Assembly: GCA_963798455.1 (NCBI GenBank) | Contig: CAWCTD010000003.1 | Span: 1,426,001-1,490,000 of the forward strand | Source of the DNA: CAWCTD01 sp963798455 | Lineage (GTDB): Bacteria; Acidobacteriota; Terriglobia; Bryobacterales; Bryobacteraceae | Length of the DNA stretch: 64,000 bases | Direction of reading: 5' to 3' | Part shown: piece after piece, positions 52,402 through 63,154 of the stretch | Layout of the letters: every line of letters starts with the position of its first letter | How positions within the stretch are numbered: position 1 is the first letter of the stretch | Made by a program: the position numbers and the translations under genes | Notes under the pieces: generated by a model | The model's input: only the letters and a program-made list of their open reading frames with translations | The model's database searches: none | What the model was told of the DNA's origin: nothing

Positions 52402-53397
52402 CTACTTCTTGACCACCGCTTCGCCGGTGACGACGTCTATGGTGAATTCTTTCGGCTGGGGCAGCCACAGCTTGCCGTCGCCAATCTCCACCGGCATCCA
52501 GAGGTAGCGCGAATCCCACTGCGTCTGCGGCTTCCACATGTCGCCCATGAAAATCACCGATGTGGTCTTGGTGCCCACCACCTTCAACAACATCGTGGAT
52601 TGCGAGCCGTAGGTGTCCGTCTCGGGCGGCGCGATGTCTTTGAACTCGGACCAGGGGCCTTCCAGGCTGGCGGCCGTGGCGTACTTGTTCGGGTTCGGCT
52701 TCCACCCCGTCAAGGCTGATCCCACCGCATAGTACAGCCCCTTGTAGTGGACGACTGCCCCTCCCTCGAGCGGCGCCTTGATCAAACACATGTCCTTCTC
52801 GACCGTGAGATAGTCGTCCGACAACTTGGCAATATGGAAGCCCTTGGCGGGCCGGTCTTCGAAAATCAGGTAGGCCGAGCCATCGTCGTCAATGAACTGG
52901 CCGATGTCGCGGCTTTCCTGTCCGAGCGGACGGAAACTGTTCACAAACTGGTAATCGCCGTCCACGGTGTCGCAGGTGGCCACGCCCACCCGGGCGAGCG
53001 CGTAATTGACGTCGAAGTGTACGTACATGACGTACTTCCTGGTCTTCGCGTTGTAGAAGACCTTGGGCCGCTCGACCACGAAACGCCTGCCGAGGTTCTC
53101 CGGGTCGGACATCTTGAGAACCTGGTTACGGAAAGTCCAATTCGCCAGGTCCTTGGAGGAGTAACAACTGACGAATTTCCTGGCGGGGTCCAATCCCTGC
53201 GTGCGATCCTCGCCGAACCAATAGTAAGTATCACCGATCTTGATGATGCCGCCGCCATGGGCCTGGATGTGCTGGCCGCGGTTGTCGGGCCAGACCTCGC
53301 CGGGCTTGATGGTCCGCGGAGCCGCGCGGACGCTGGCGGCAGCCAGAAAGACCATCACCCCCGCGAGACTCACTGCTGCATGTCTTGTGGTTGTCAT
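52402..53397 (-). CDS. GH43-like hydrolase (exo-beta-1,3-galactanase type), secreted
   Basis: A 331-residue secreted protein (signal ending ASVRAAP). Propeller motifs are HGGGIIKIGDTYYWFGED near 49, VVERPKVFYNAKTRKYVMYVH near 108, SRDIGQFIDDDGSAYLIFED near 160 and EGGAVVHYKGLYYAVGSALTGW near 205, the layout of the galactan 1,3-beta-galactosidase branch (GH43_24). ATG 53397 begins the signal peptide. The last 179 bp are duplicated at 49118-49296 on the other side of ADOP-padR. The target is probably arabinogalactan side-chain-bearing beta-1,3-galactan. Confidence 0.82.
   Translation of the reverse strand: MTTTRHAAVSLAGVMVFLAAASVRAAPRTIKPGEVWPDNRGQHIQAHGGGIIKIGDTYYWFGEDRTQGLDPARKFVSCYSSKDLANWTFRNQVLKMSDPENLGRRFVVERPKVFYNAKTRKYVMYVHFDVNYALARVGVATCDTVDGDYQFVNSFRPLGQESRDIGQFIDDDGSAYLIFEDRPAKGFHIAKLSDDYLTVEKDMCLIKAPLEGGAVVHYKGLYYAVGSALTGWKPNPNKYATAASLEGPWSEFKDIAPPETDTYGSQSTMLLKVVGTKTTSVIFMGDMWKPQTQWDSRYLWMPVEIGDGKLWLPQPKEFTIDVVTGEAVVKK
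52403..52581 (-). repeat. Direct repeat, gene-borne copy
   Basis: The 3' end of the GH43-like gene; partner of 49118-49296, 178 of 179 bases identical, 3285 bp apart, same orientation. Confidence 0.95.
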
Positions 53398-53446
53398 AAT
53401 CGGTTCCGGACCTCCTGAGGATCCCACCCAGTATATGCCCATTCGC

Positions 53447-55231
<1,785 letters not shown>

Positions 55232-55247
55232 CGGCTTGCTCCTTTGG

Positions 55248-55931
55248 CTATACCCCGCGCCGGTTGCCGTAAAGCTCGATGTGCAGGCGCGGGCTGAAGC
55301 GATAGCCCTCTTGTTTGCAGATCTCCACCAGCCAGACCGCCCGTTCGCGCAGCACGTCGGCGTCGGTTCCCTCCGGCATCAGCACCACGCGCTGAGGGTT
55401 GGCGCGGAGTTGCGCCACTAACTCTTTGATCTCTCCCAGGTCGTCTTCCTGTTCGACCACGAACTTGAGCTGGTATTCGTAAGCCGCCATGAGACGCTTC
55501 AGAACGCCGGGCTGGATGCGCAGACGGTCGTGTGGCACGGCCCAACGGCCGCCGTCGCGCTCCAGCGGCGTGGAGTTGGCCAGCTTGGGGCTGATGCTCA
55601 TCAAGTGGCAGTCCACCGGAGCGAACACCGTGCCGGCCGTCTCCATGGTGACGTGCTGTCCCATCTGCCGCAGGGCTTCGGTCAGCGGGACGATTTCGGG
55701 CGCGATCATGGGCTCGCCGCCCGTGACGACGGTATAGTGCGCCCGGTAGCGGGCCACCCGCGCCAGGATCTCTTCCAGAGCCATGTCAGCGCCTTCCGGC
55801 TCCCAGGAGGTATACGGCGTGTCGCACCAGACGCAGCGGAGGTTGCAGCCGCTGGTGCGCAGGAAAACGCTGGGGGTGCCGGCCAGCATCCCCTCGCCCT
55901 GAATCGAGTAGAAGATCTCAGCGATCTTCAA
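55248..55931 (-). CDS. queE: 7-carboxy-7-deazaguanine synthase
   Basis: A 227-residue radical-SAM enzyme that contracts 6-carboxytetrahydropterin to 7-carboxy-7-deazaguanine. The cluster motif is CNLRCVWC (CX3CX2C) near residue 28, preceded by FYSIQGEGMLAGTPSVFLRT. VTGGEPM near 68 and LSPK-like SISPKLANS near 112 are typical. TTG 55931 has AGGAGG upstream and lies inside the queC 3' end (14-bp overlap). It works with QueC in preQ0 synthesis; QueD and queuosine-specific genes are not in the window. Confidence 0.94.
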   Translation of the reverse strand: MKIAEIFYSIQGEGMLAGTPSVFLRTSGCNLRCVWCDTPYTSWEPEGADMALEEILARVARYRAHYTVVTGGEPMIAPEIVPLTEALRQMGQHVTMETAGTVFAPVDCHLMSISPKLANSTPLERDGGRWAVPHDRLRIQPGVLKRLMAAYEYQLKFVVEQEDDLGEIKELVAQLRANPQRVVLMPEGTDADVLRERAVWLVEICKQEGYRFSPRLHIELYGNRRGV

Positions 55932-56598
55932 TTCCCGCCTCCTCGAACCCCTTGCGGCGCAACAGGCAGGAGTCGCACGACCCGCAGGCACGTCCCTGCG
56001 GGCCGGGATCGTAGCAACTGTGCGTCATGCCGAAATCCACACTCAGAGAAGCGCCCAATCGGATAATCTCGGCCTTGCTGAGGCGGACGAGAGGCATGTG
56101 GATCTTGACCCTGGTCCGGCCTTCCACGCCCGCCCTGGTGGCCAGGTTCGCCATGCGCTCGAAGGCCTGGATGTACTCCGGCCGGCAGTCGGGATAACCC
56201 GAGTAATCGATGGCGTTGACGCCGATGAAGATATCCGACGCCTCCAGGACTTCGGCCCACGCCAGCGCGAAGGAAAGGAAGATGGTGTTGCGCGCCGGGA
56301 CGTAGGTCACCGGAATTCCCTGCCCCATCTCGTCCCGGCCGCGGCCTTTGGGCACATCGATGTCGGCCGTCAGCGCCGAGCCGCCAAAAGCGCGGAGGTC
56401 CACCCGCACGACCCGGTGCTCAGCCGCGCCCAGCGCAGCCGCCACCCGGGCCGCCGCCTCCAGTTCCACCTTGTGGCGCTGCCCGTAGTCGAACGAAAGC
56501 GCGTAGCACTGGTAGCCCTCTCTCAGGGCATAGGCCAGGCACGTGGTGGAATCCAGCCCTCCACTTAGCAGGCAGACGGCTTTCGGGCGCGGGCTCAT
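55918..56598 (-). CDS. queC: 7-cyano-7-deazaguanine (preQ0) synthase
   Basis: A 226-residue ATP-dependent enzyme that turns 7-carboxy-7-deazaguanine into preQ0. The PP-loop is LLSGGLDSTTCLA at residue 11, and the zinc site is given by CYDPGPQGRACGSCDSCLLR near 195. GVNAIDYSGYPDCRPEYI near 130 is a strong family marker. It is the partner of the overlapping queE. The product serves tRNA queuosine or 7-deazaguanine DNA modification; nothing here indicates the latter. Confidence 0.96.
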   Translation of the reverse strand: MSPRPKAVCLLSGGLDSTTCLAYALREGYQCYALSFDYGQRHKVELEAAARVAAALGAAEHRVVRVDLRAFGGSALTADIDVPKGRGRDEMGQGIPVTYVPARNTIFLSFALAWAEVLEASDIFIGVNAIDYSGYPDCRPEYIQAFERMANLATRAGVEGRTRVKIHMPLVRLSKAEIIRLGASLSVDFGMTHSCYDPGPQGRACGSCDSCLLRRKGFEEAGIEDR

Positions 56599-56619
56599 TG
56601 GGGCGAGTGGACGCCACCA

Positions 56620-57480
56620 TTATCTTTCAGCGGCTCGCGGCGAGGCAAAGTCAGCCAGCAAGGCGTTGAAGCGGTCTGCGTCGTCCACGAAAAGGGCGTG
56701 GCCGGCGTCCTCGAACATCTCGATGCGGGCCGAGGGCAGCCTCTGTCGCAGCATCTCGGCCTGGGTCTTCTCAGCCGGACTCGAAACATAAAGCACCGGC
56801 TTGTCGAGCTTGGCGATGGCCGGGCGCAGGTCGCTGCCGCTGACGTAGGCGTTGAGAAGCAACAGAACCGCGCTGTTGGTGGGAACGCGCATAGACGCCG
56901 CGGTGATCTTCCTCAGATACTCGTCGCTCTGCGGCTTCTTGTACATGCCGCGCACGAACTCGGCCGTCGACTCGGCGCGTTTGGTCTGGAGTTCTCTCAT
57001 CCAGGTCCAGTAACTCGCCACGATCTCGGGACTGACCTCTCGCCCGATCACGCCGTCCACCAGGACTATGCCGCGCAAGGTCGAAGTGCCGAACTGGTCC
57101 ACGTAGGACATCACCTCCGTAACGCCGAGCGACCAGCCGACCAGCACAGCGGGCGCCAGCTTCAACCTGTCGATGACCTCCTTGATGTCCTGTGCCCGGC
57201 GCTCGAGGTAGTGGCCGTCGGTGGGCCGGTCGGATTTGCCCTGAGAACGCGGGTCGAGCGCGACCACGCGAAACCTCTTCGAGAGCGCACGGATCTGCGG
57301 CTCCCAGATCTCGGCGGGCATGGTCCATCCAGGTTGGAGGACGATGGAGGGGCCGGCGCCGGCCTCAAGGTAGTGCAGGCGGACACCGTCGCTGGTTCGC
57401 ACGTAGCCGCTCTTCCAGGGCGCGGCGAAGAGCGGGATAGCCATCCATAAGGAAACCAACAGCCTCAAGGTGCCTGCCAT
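56620..57480 (-). CDS. Secreted alpha/beta hydrolase
   Basis: A 286-residue hydrolase with a signal peptide (IPLFAAP). The fold is marked by LQPGWTMPAEIWEPQ with the oxyanion Gly-Trp, LDPRSQGKSDRPTDG near 77, nucleophile Ser in LVGWSLGVTEV near 115 and His in FEDAGHALFVDD near 262; the acid is probably in YVSSPAEK-region residue Asp/Glu. It resembles haloalkane-dehalogenase/esterase branches; the actual ester is unknown. It lies 21 bp upstream of queC and may share its transcript. Confidence 0.83.
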   Translation of the reverse strand: MAGTLRLLVSLWMAIPLFAAPWKSGYVRTSDGVRLHYLEAGAGPSIVLQPGWTMPAEIWEPQIRALSKRFRVVALDPRSQGKSDRPTDGHYLERRAQDIKEVIDRLKLAPAVLVGWSLGVTEVMSYVDQFGTSTLRGIVLVDGVIGREVSPEIVASYWTWMRELQTKRAESTAEFVRGMYKKPQSDEYLRKITAASMRVPTNSAVLLLLNAYVSGSDLRPAIAKLDKPVLYVSSPAEKTQAEMLRQRLPSARIEMFEDAGHALFVDDADRFNALLADFASPRAAER

Positions 57481-57653
57481 GCTCGCATTCTAGCCCAGGG
57501 CGGTCCTTGCAAGAGCTTCTGCGCACCACGGCCTGCCCGTCACCGCGGCATCTGATTCATGTCGCGCAGCCTGGCCAGAGCATCCTCGGCGGTCTTCGGT
57601 GAGAAGTGGGAGCCCATGTAGCTTACAATCGTAAGTGAGAGGTCGCCGAAACT

Positions 57654-58286
57654 ATGCGACTCTTCACGGCTCTGGGTCTGGGACTGGTTCTTACGCTTCC
57701 CGCAGTCGCCCAAGACTACGAAATCGGCCTGGGAACCGGTTTCGGTTTCTACCGCGATGTCACCATCACCAACGCGGGCGGCACGGCGCAGGCCGGCTTC
57801 GGTCCGCGCTTCGCCTTGAGCGCAGCCGCCGGCCACAACTGGGGGCAACATTTCTCCACGGAGGCCCACTACACGTATCAGGATGGCGACCTAGAGTTGA
57901 AATCCACGGGACGCGAAGCCAATCTCGATGGCGACGCGCACTCGCTTCTTGGCGAACTGCTGTTTTATGGTGCGGGCAGGAAGAGCCGTATCCGCCCTTT
58001 TGCAGGCGCCGGTTTCGGTGTGAAGATCTATCGCGGCACGGGGGCCGCGGGTCCCCAGCCCCTGCAGGGCTTCGCGAAGCTCCAGGCAGCCACGCAAGCC
58101 CGCGCGCTGGTCACCTTCGGCGGCGGCGTAAAGTACGCGCTTTCGGATCGCTGGCTGCTGCGGCTGGATCTTCGCGATTACGCGACGCCCTTTCCCACCG
58201 GCGTCATCGCCCCCACAACCGGCTCGAGGCTCAGCGGATGGCTGCATGACTTCGTGCCGGTCTTGGGCATTAGCCGAACCTTCTGA
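57654..58286 (+). CDS. Outer-membrane beta-barrel protein
   Basis: A 210-residue protein with a signal peptide (LTLPAVAQDYE near 18) and eight amphipathic strands ending VPVLGISRTF, with a C-terminal Phe for BAM recognition. It resembles OmpA/OmpW-like small barrels (FGFYRDVTITNAGG, RPFAGAGFGVKIYRG, ALVTFGGGVKYALSDRWLLR). The TonB receptor follows after one base, so they form an operon and may cooperate at the outer membrane. A small palindrome (CTTACAATCGTAAG, 57622-57635) lies in the leader. Confidence 0.8.
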   Translation: MRLFTALGLGLVLTLPAVAQDYEIGLGTGFGFYRDVTITNAGGTAQAGFGPRFALSAAAGHNWGQHFSTEAHYTYQDGDLELKSTGREANLDGDAHSLLGELLFYGAGRKSRIRPFAGAGFGVKIYRGTGAAGPQPLQGFAKLQAATQARALVTFGGGVKYALSDRWLLRLDLRDYATPFPTGVIAPTTGSRLSGWLHDFVPVLGISRTF

Positions 58287-58287
58287 T

Positions 58288-60741
58288 ATGCTCCGCTTCC
58301 TGATCGTCGCCCTTGCGCTGGCCGGCCTCGCTGCCGCCGAGGTCCATGTGACTGGTCGCGTCGTGGATGAAAACGATGCGCCCATCGCGGGGGCCCGCCT
58401 CACCGTGCACTGCGGCCAGGCGCCCGCCCAGGAAGCCTACTCCGGACCATCGGGCGCCTTCCAGTTCTCGCTCGCCCAGCCCGGCGATTGCGGGCTCGAC
58501 GTCGACCGCGCCGGCTACTTCCAACTGCACGACTACCCTCTCGCCGTCGCAAGCAGCGCCGCGGAAGTGATCGTGACGCTCCACTCGCAGCGCGAGGTGT
58601 TTCAAAGCATCACCGTCGGCGCGTCGCCCGCGCCCGTCGACCCCGCCGAGCCCCAGCGCGAAGAGCGCCTAAGCGGAACCGAAGTCAACAACATCCCCTA
58701 TCCCGCCAGCCACAGCGTGCGCAACGCCATGAAGCTGATGCCGGGCGCCATCCAGGACCCCACCGGCGGCATCCACTTTCAAGGCGGCGCTGAATACCAG
58801 ACGCGCTACACCCTGGACGGATTTGACATCACCGATCCCATCGACGGCCGCTACTCCACGCGCCTCGCGGTCGAAGGCGTGCGCTCGCTCGATCTTGCCT
58901 CCGCGCGCGAATCGGCGGACCTCGGCAACGGTTCCGCGGGTACGTTGCAAATCCACACCGAGAACGGCGGCGACCAATTCCACTCCACTGCCACCAACTT
59001 CATTCCCGGCCTGGACACGCACAGCGGCGTGCGTATCGGCGACTGGACGCCGCGCGCCGGCGTTTCCGGGCCCATCCTCAAAGGCCACGCCTGGTTCTCC
59101 GACAGCTTCGACGGCGAATACAACAGCGGCTACCTTTCCGGGTTGCCAAAGGGCCAGAACACCAACGCCACATGGTCCGCCGGCAATCTGCTACACGCCC
59201 AGGTGAACCTCACGCCCACCAACATCCTGTTCGCCGACCTGCTCACCGATTTCGACCACCAGGCGCACTACGGCCTGGGTGTGCTCGATCCGCTTTCGAC
59301 CACGCGTGCGCTCAGCGACCACCAATTGCTGGCCGCCGTCAAGGTGTCGCACTCGTGGACAGACGGCGCTGTGCTGGAGACCGGGTTCGCGTGGCAGACC
59401 GTCGTTCGCAACAGTGTTCCGGAAGGAACCGCGCTCTACATCGTCGCGCCGCAAGGCCGCGGCGGCAACTACTTCGTGCGAGCGCACGAAACCGGCCGGC
59501 GCTCGCAACTCTTCGTTAACTACTTTCCCCGCGTGCTGCACCTTGCGGGGCGGCACCAGTTGCAGGCCGGCGCCGACGCTCAGCGTCTCGACTACGCCGC
59601 CGCGTTCCAGCGTTCAGGCTACGAGTTGATCGGTCTCTCGGGTCTTCCCGTTTTTCAAACCACTTTCCGCGGCAGCGGAGTCTTCGACCGTCCCGGCGCG
59701 TCCCTCGCCACTTACCTGAGCGACCACTGGCAACCCTGCGGCCGCGTCACCATTGAAGCCGGCCTGCGGCAGGACTGGGACGAATTGGTCCGGCAGACGG
59801 CCATCTCTCCGCGGCTCTCGCTTTCCTTCGCGCCGTTCGCCGACGCCCGCACCAAGATCACCGCGGGATACGCCATCCTCCACGATGCCACCAACCTGTC
59901 CCTGTTTAGCCGGCCGCTCGACCAGCAGGCAGTCACCGTGTTCTACTCTTCCGCCAATACACCCGGGGCCCCGCTCACAACTGCCTTCGTTGCCGGGCGC
60001 AACCTCAAGCTTCCGCGTTACGACAAATGGAGCGCTGGCCTGCAACACGATTTCGGCCACCGCGTTTCCGCCGGCGTCGAATGGCTGCGGAAGCGCGGCC
60101 GAGATGGTTTTGTTTACACGCCTGAAGGCGCCGCCGGGCCGGTCAACATCCAACCCGTCTTGTTGGGCTACGGGTTCGGCGGAACCTATGCGCTCTCCAA
60201 CCAGCGACGCGACCTCTACGACGAGGTGGCGCTGGTCGCGCGGCAGACGTTCGGCGATCAGTACGGCTGGATGGCCAGCTACGTGCGTTCGCGCGCCGCT
60301 TCCAACGTCGTGCTGGACGTGAGCGTCGATCAACCTCTGCAAGTGCTGAACAACTTCGGCCGCATGCCGTGGGATGCGCCCAACCGCATCCTGGGATGGG
60401 GTTACTTCCCGCTGCCCTTCCGGAAGTGGGCCGTCGCGGTTCTGGCGGACTACCGCACCGGCTTCCCCTTCCCCGTGACCAGCGATTCCGGCGTGGTGGC
60501 GGGCGCCGTGGATGGGCACCGGTACCCGTCCAACTTCGATCTCAATCTCGCCATCGAGCGCCGGTTCACCTTCGCCGGTTATCGTCTCGCGATACGCGCC
60601 GGCGCCAACAATCTCACCGGCCATCGCAACCCCACCGCGGTCAACGCCGTGGTGGGCGCCCCCCAATACTTGCAGTTCTTCGGCGACGAAGGGCGCCACT
60701 TCGTGCTGCGCATCCGTGTCTTCGGCCGCGCCCCGCGCTGA
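58288..60741 (+). CDS. TonB-dependent receptor with carboxypeptidase-like domain
   Basis: An 817-residue receptor. After a signal peptide (ALAGLAAAEV) comes a carboxypeptidase-regulatory-like domain (VTGRVVDENDAPIAGARLTV, 24-105), then a plug with NIPYPASHSVRNAMKLMPGA near 145 and GGAEYQTRYTLDGFDITDP near 170, and a barrel ending HFVLRIRVFGRAPR. The last residue is not aromatic, unusual for a barrel, though RIRVF is close to the end. It is shorter than typical Oar proteins (1000-1200). ATG 58288 starts the signal and follows the previous stop by one base. Confidence 0.88.
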   Translation: MLRFLIVALALAGLAAAEVHVTGRVVDENDAPIAGARLTVHCGQAPAQEAYSGPSGAFQFSLAQPGDCGLDVDRAGYFQLHDYPLAVASSAAEVIVTLHSQREVFQSITVGASPAPVDPAEPQREERLSGTEVNNIPYPASHSVRNAMKLMPGAIQDPTGGIHFQGGAEYQTRYTLDGFDITDPIDGRYSTRLAVEGVRSLDLASARESADLGNGSAGTLQIHTENGGDQFHSTATNFIPGLDTHSGVRIGDWTPRAGVSGPILKGHAWFSDSFDGEYNSGYLSGLPKGQNTNATWSAGNLLHAQVNLTPTNILFADLLTDFDHQAHYGLGVLDPLSTTRALSDHQLLAAVKVSHSWTDGAVLETGFAWQTVVRNSVPEGTALYIVAPQGRGGNYFVRAHETGRRSQLFVNYFPRVLHLAGRHQLQAGADAQRLDYAAAFQRSGYELIGLSGLPVFQTTFRGSGVFDRPGASLATYLSDHWQPCGRVTIEAGLRQDWDELVRQTAISPRLSLSFAPFADARTKITAGYAILHDATNLSLFSRPLDQQAVTVFYSSANTPGAPLTTAFVAGRNLKLPRYDKWSAGLQHDFGHRVSAGVEWLRKRGRDGFVYTPEGAAGPVNIQPVLLGYGFGGTYALSNQRRDLYDEVALVARQTFGDQYGWMASYVRSRAASNVVLDVSVDQPLQVLNNFGRMPWDAPNRILGWGYFPLPFRKWAVAVLADYRTGFPFPVTSDSGVVAGAVDGHRYPSNFDLNLAIERRFTFAGYRLAIRAGANNLTGHRNPTAVNAVVGAPQYLQFFGDEGRHFVLRIRVFGRAPR

Positions 60742-60951
60742 CTGGTCTTGGAGCTGTTTCCGGCAAGTCATCATCTCCCGCATCGGCTATACAAGGGACC
60801 CCAGGAATTTTCCACCGGCGATCTCCGTCACGTCGACTGGGCCTAACTTGGCGCTTACGGAGTTAGGCCGGGCGAGGCCACACCCTTCACCCGCGCTCCA
60901 GCACCGAGTTGGCCCTGCCGGTGTTCGACTGCGTATGAGCAACCCGCACGC
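60742..60951. other. Start of a 526-bp intergenic region
   Basis: No gene recognised between the receptor stop and the receiver-domain remnant. The remaining part after the remnant (61069-61267) also shows only the leader of the next gene, with AAAGGA about 61257-61262. Confidence 0.5.
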
Positions 60952-61068
60952 CTAGCCGGCCGAATCGTTGGGCCCGACGGACTCAACCGGCAGTTCGTTG
61001 ACCACTGCCGTCACCTGGTCCGGCCCGAACGGCTTCAAGAGCACGGCTGCAGCGCCTTTCTCCGACTC
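60952..61068 (-). pseudogene. C-terminal remnant of a response-regulator receiver domain
   Basis: Read on the minus strand, 38 codons give ESEKGAAAVLLKPFGPDQVT, then AVVNELPVES and a stop. GAAAVLLKPF is the end of a receiver domain with the conserved beta-5 Lys-Pro. The upstream frame loses similarity immediately, so only the gene 3' end is left. No matching full gene is in the window. Confidence 0.5.
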
Positions 61069-61267
61069 CTTGCGCCGCCGCCTCGCCCGTCGTGAGGTGG
61101 TGAGACTTGCTGTTAGGCACCTGCGCGCATCCGGGCTTTATGGTTTTGATATTACGTATGAACTATAATCCATCGAAAGCCGTCTTTATCGTTGACATTT
61201 CACAATGCAGGTCTCAAAATCGGAAAAGACTTCAAAGGGAGTACCCTGCACATCAGAAAGGACAGAA

Positions 61268-61735
61268 ATGCGAAGAACCACAGCAAAGTTGTTTATCGGC
61301 ATGGCGATCACGGCCATCGGGATGTTTGGGGCTGATAGTTCGCTCGGAACCTGGAAGTACAATGCTGCCAAGTCCAAGACCACAAGTGCAAACCCGTTCA
61401 AGAGCATGACAGATGTGCGGGAGGCGACACCTGACGGTGGAGCAAAGATGACCAGGACGGCACAGAGGATGGATGGTACCGCTGTCAATGGCGGCTACAC
61501 CTGCAAGTACGATGGCAAGGAGTGTCCGGCCACGGGACTACAGTACGACAGCATTTCCCTCAAACGGATCGATGCGAATACGGTGAGCTATGAAACTAGA
61601 AAGACGGGGGGGAAATACCATTTGACCGGTACGTCGGTTATTTCCAAGGATGGCAAGACGATGACGCAGATGTCCACAGGCACAGACGCCGAAGGCAAGC
61701 CTGTGACCCAGACACTGGTATACGACAAGCAGTAG
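61268..61735 (+). CDS. Secreted small protein, relative of 8446-8946
   Basis: A 155-residue exported protein with a signal (AIGMFGADSS near 22) and the stretch LGTWKYNAAKSKT, later DGKECPATGLQYDSISLKRI and TVISKDGKTMTQM-like SKDGKTMTQMSTGT, ending TLVYDKQ. The SGTWK opening and DKQ end are shared with the product of 8446-8946, so these belong to one beta-rich, perhaps lipocalin-like family common in Acidobacteria. ATG 61268 has AAAGGA upstream. Function unknown. Confidence 0.72.
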   Translation: MRRTTAKLFIGMAITAIGMFGADSSLGTWKYNAAKSKTTSANPFKSMTDVREATPDGGAKMTRTAQRMDGTAVNGGYTCKYDGKECPATGLQYDSISLKRIDANTVSYETRKTGGKYHLTGTSVISKDGKTMTQMSTGTDAEGKPVTQTLVYDKQ

Positions 61736-61801
61736 CGAATTGTAGCGGGGCTTTCCCGAGGCCGGGATGCCCCGCAGCGTTCCCTGTCCACTGAAGAGCC
61801 C

Positions 61802-63136
61802 ATGAGAGATATGTCGTTCGCGTTCCCGCTCGTCTGCCTCTTTGCCGCGCCCGTTCTCGCACAAGACCTGACCAGCCTCGTTAACAGCCAGCTTCCCTGC
61901 CTGATCGACACCTACAAGGGATTCCACGCTCATCCGGAATTGTCACACCGCGAAGAGCGCACATCCGCGTTGCTGGCTGCCGAGTTGCGCAAGGCCGGCT
62001 ACACGGTCACCGAGCACGTCGGGAAGTATCCGGACGGCGCCCAGGCCTTCGGGATCGTCGCCATTCTCGAGAACGGCCCGGGCCCGCGGTTGCTGATCCG
62101 CGCAGACATGGATGCGTTGCCCATCGTCGAGGAAACCGGCCTCAGCTACGCCAGTCAGGTGAAAACGAAGGACGCCAGCGGCCAGGATGTGGGTGTCATG
62201 CACGCCTGCGGACATGACGTGCACGTCACCACCATGATCGGTACCGCCCGTGCCCTGGCCGCTCTGAAGAGCCAGTGGCACGGGACCGTGATGCTGATCG
62301 GCCAACCGTCCGAGGAAACGATCGATGGCGCCAAGGCAATGATTGCCGACCATCTCTATGAACGCTTCGGCACTCCCGATTTCGCCGTAGCTCTGCATGA
62401 CGCCGTCACGCTACCCGCCGGCGCCGTTTCGCTCACGAGTGGCCCCGCGCAGGCGAGTTCCACGTCAGTCGACGTCATCATGCGGGGCGTGGGCGGCCAC
62501 GGGGCCTCCCCGCAACTCGGCAAAGATCCGATAGTGATGGCGGCGGCGTTCATCATGCAACTACAGACGATCGTCAGCCGCCAGGAGGATCCGCGCGATC
62601 CCGCCGTGGTTACGGTTGGGGATATTCATGGCGGCACCAAGCGCAACATCATCCCCGATGAAGTGAAGATGGAGCTTACCACTCGCGCATTCAGTGCCGA
62701 GGCACGCCAGATCATCCTCGACGGTATTCGGCGAACGGCGCAGGGCGTGGCCCTCTCCGCCGGCGTTCCTGACGATCGTGCGCCTATCGTCAACGTGCTC
62801 GAAGACGAATCCACTCCCGTCAACTACAACGATCCGGCGCTCGCCGCGCGCGTGAGGGCTGCGCTCGCCAAGGCGCTTGGTCCGCAACATGTCTTCGATG
62901 AAGGACGGATGACAGGCAGTGAGGACTTTGGCATCCTGGGACTCGACGGCCACAAGATTCCCACGGTCATGTTCCGGCTGGGTGCTATGGATCCGGCAAA
63001 GTTCGCCGCCGCTAAGGCTGCCGGCAAATTGCTTCCCGGGACGCATACCAGTCGTTTTGAGCCGCTTCCGGAACCGACCCTACGCACCGGCATCACCGCT
63101 ATGGCCTCGGTCGCGATCGCTCTGCTGCAGAATTAG
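61802..63136 (+). CDS. M20-family amidohydrolase (hippurate hydrolase-like), secreted
   Basis: A 444-residue metallopeptidase with a signal peptide (APVLAQDL near 18). Metal-site motifs are HAHPELSHREERTS near 40, RADMDALPIVEETG near 100, MHACGHDVHVTTM near 137 and QPSEETIDGA near 175; GGHGASP near 235 belongs to the lid domain. TGSEDFGILG near 375 holds a late ligand region. It cuts N-acyl amino acids or similar amides outside the cytoplasm. It is 18 bp upstream of the CocE-type gene and probably shares its transcript. Confidence 0.9.
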   Translation: MRDMSFAFPLVCLFAAPVLAQDLTSLVNSQLPCLIDTYKGFHAHPELSHREERTSALLAAELRKAGYTVTEHVGKYPDGAQAFGIVAILENGPGPRLLIRADMDALPIVEETGLSYASQVKTKDASGQDVGVMHACGHDVHVTTMIGTARALAALKSQWHGTVMLIGQPSEETIDGAKAMIADHLYERFGTPDFAVALHDAVTLPAGAVSLTSGPAQASSTSVDVIMRGVGGHGASPQLGKDPIVMAAAFIMQLQTIVSRQEDPRDPAVVTVGDIHGGTKRNIIPDEVKMELTTRAFSAEARQIILDGIRRTAQGVALSAGVPDDRAPIVNVLEDESTPVNYNDPALAARVRAALAKALGPQHVFDEGRMTGSEDFGILGLDGHKIPTVMFRLGAMDPAKFAAAKAAGKLLPGTHTSRFEPLPEPTLRTGITAMASVAIALLQN

Positions 63137-63154
63137 GTGCGCGGACCTCGCCGT

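Noticed and set aside
55248..56598. 7-deazaguanine DNA-modification (dpd) island
   Set aside because: Only queC and queE are present; no dpdA-like transglycosylase or dpd restriction genes are seen.
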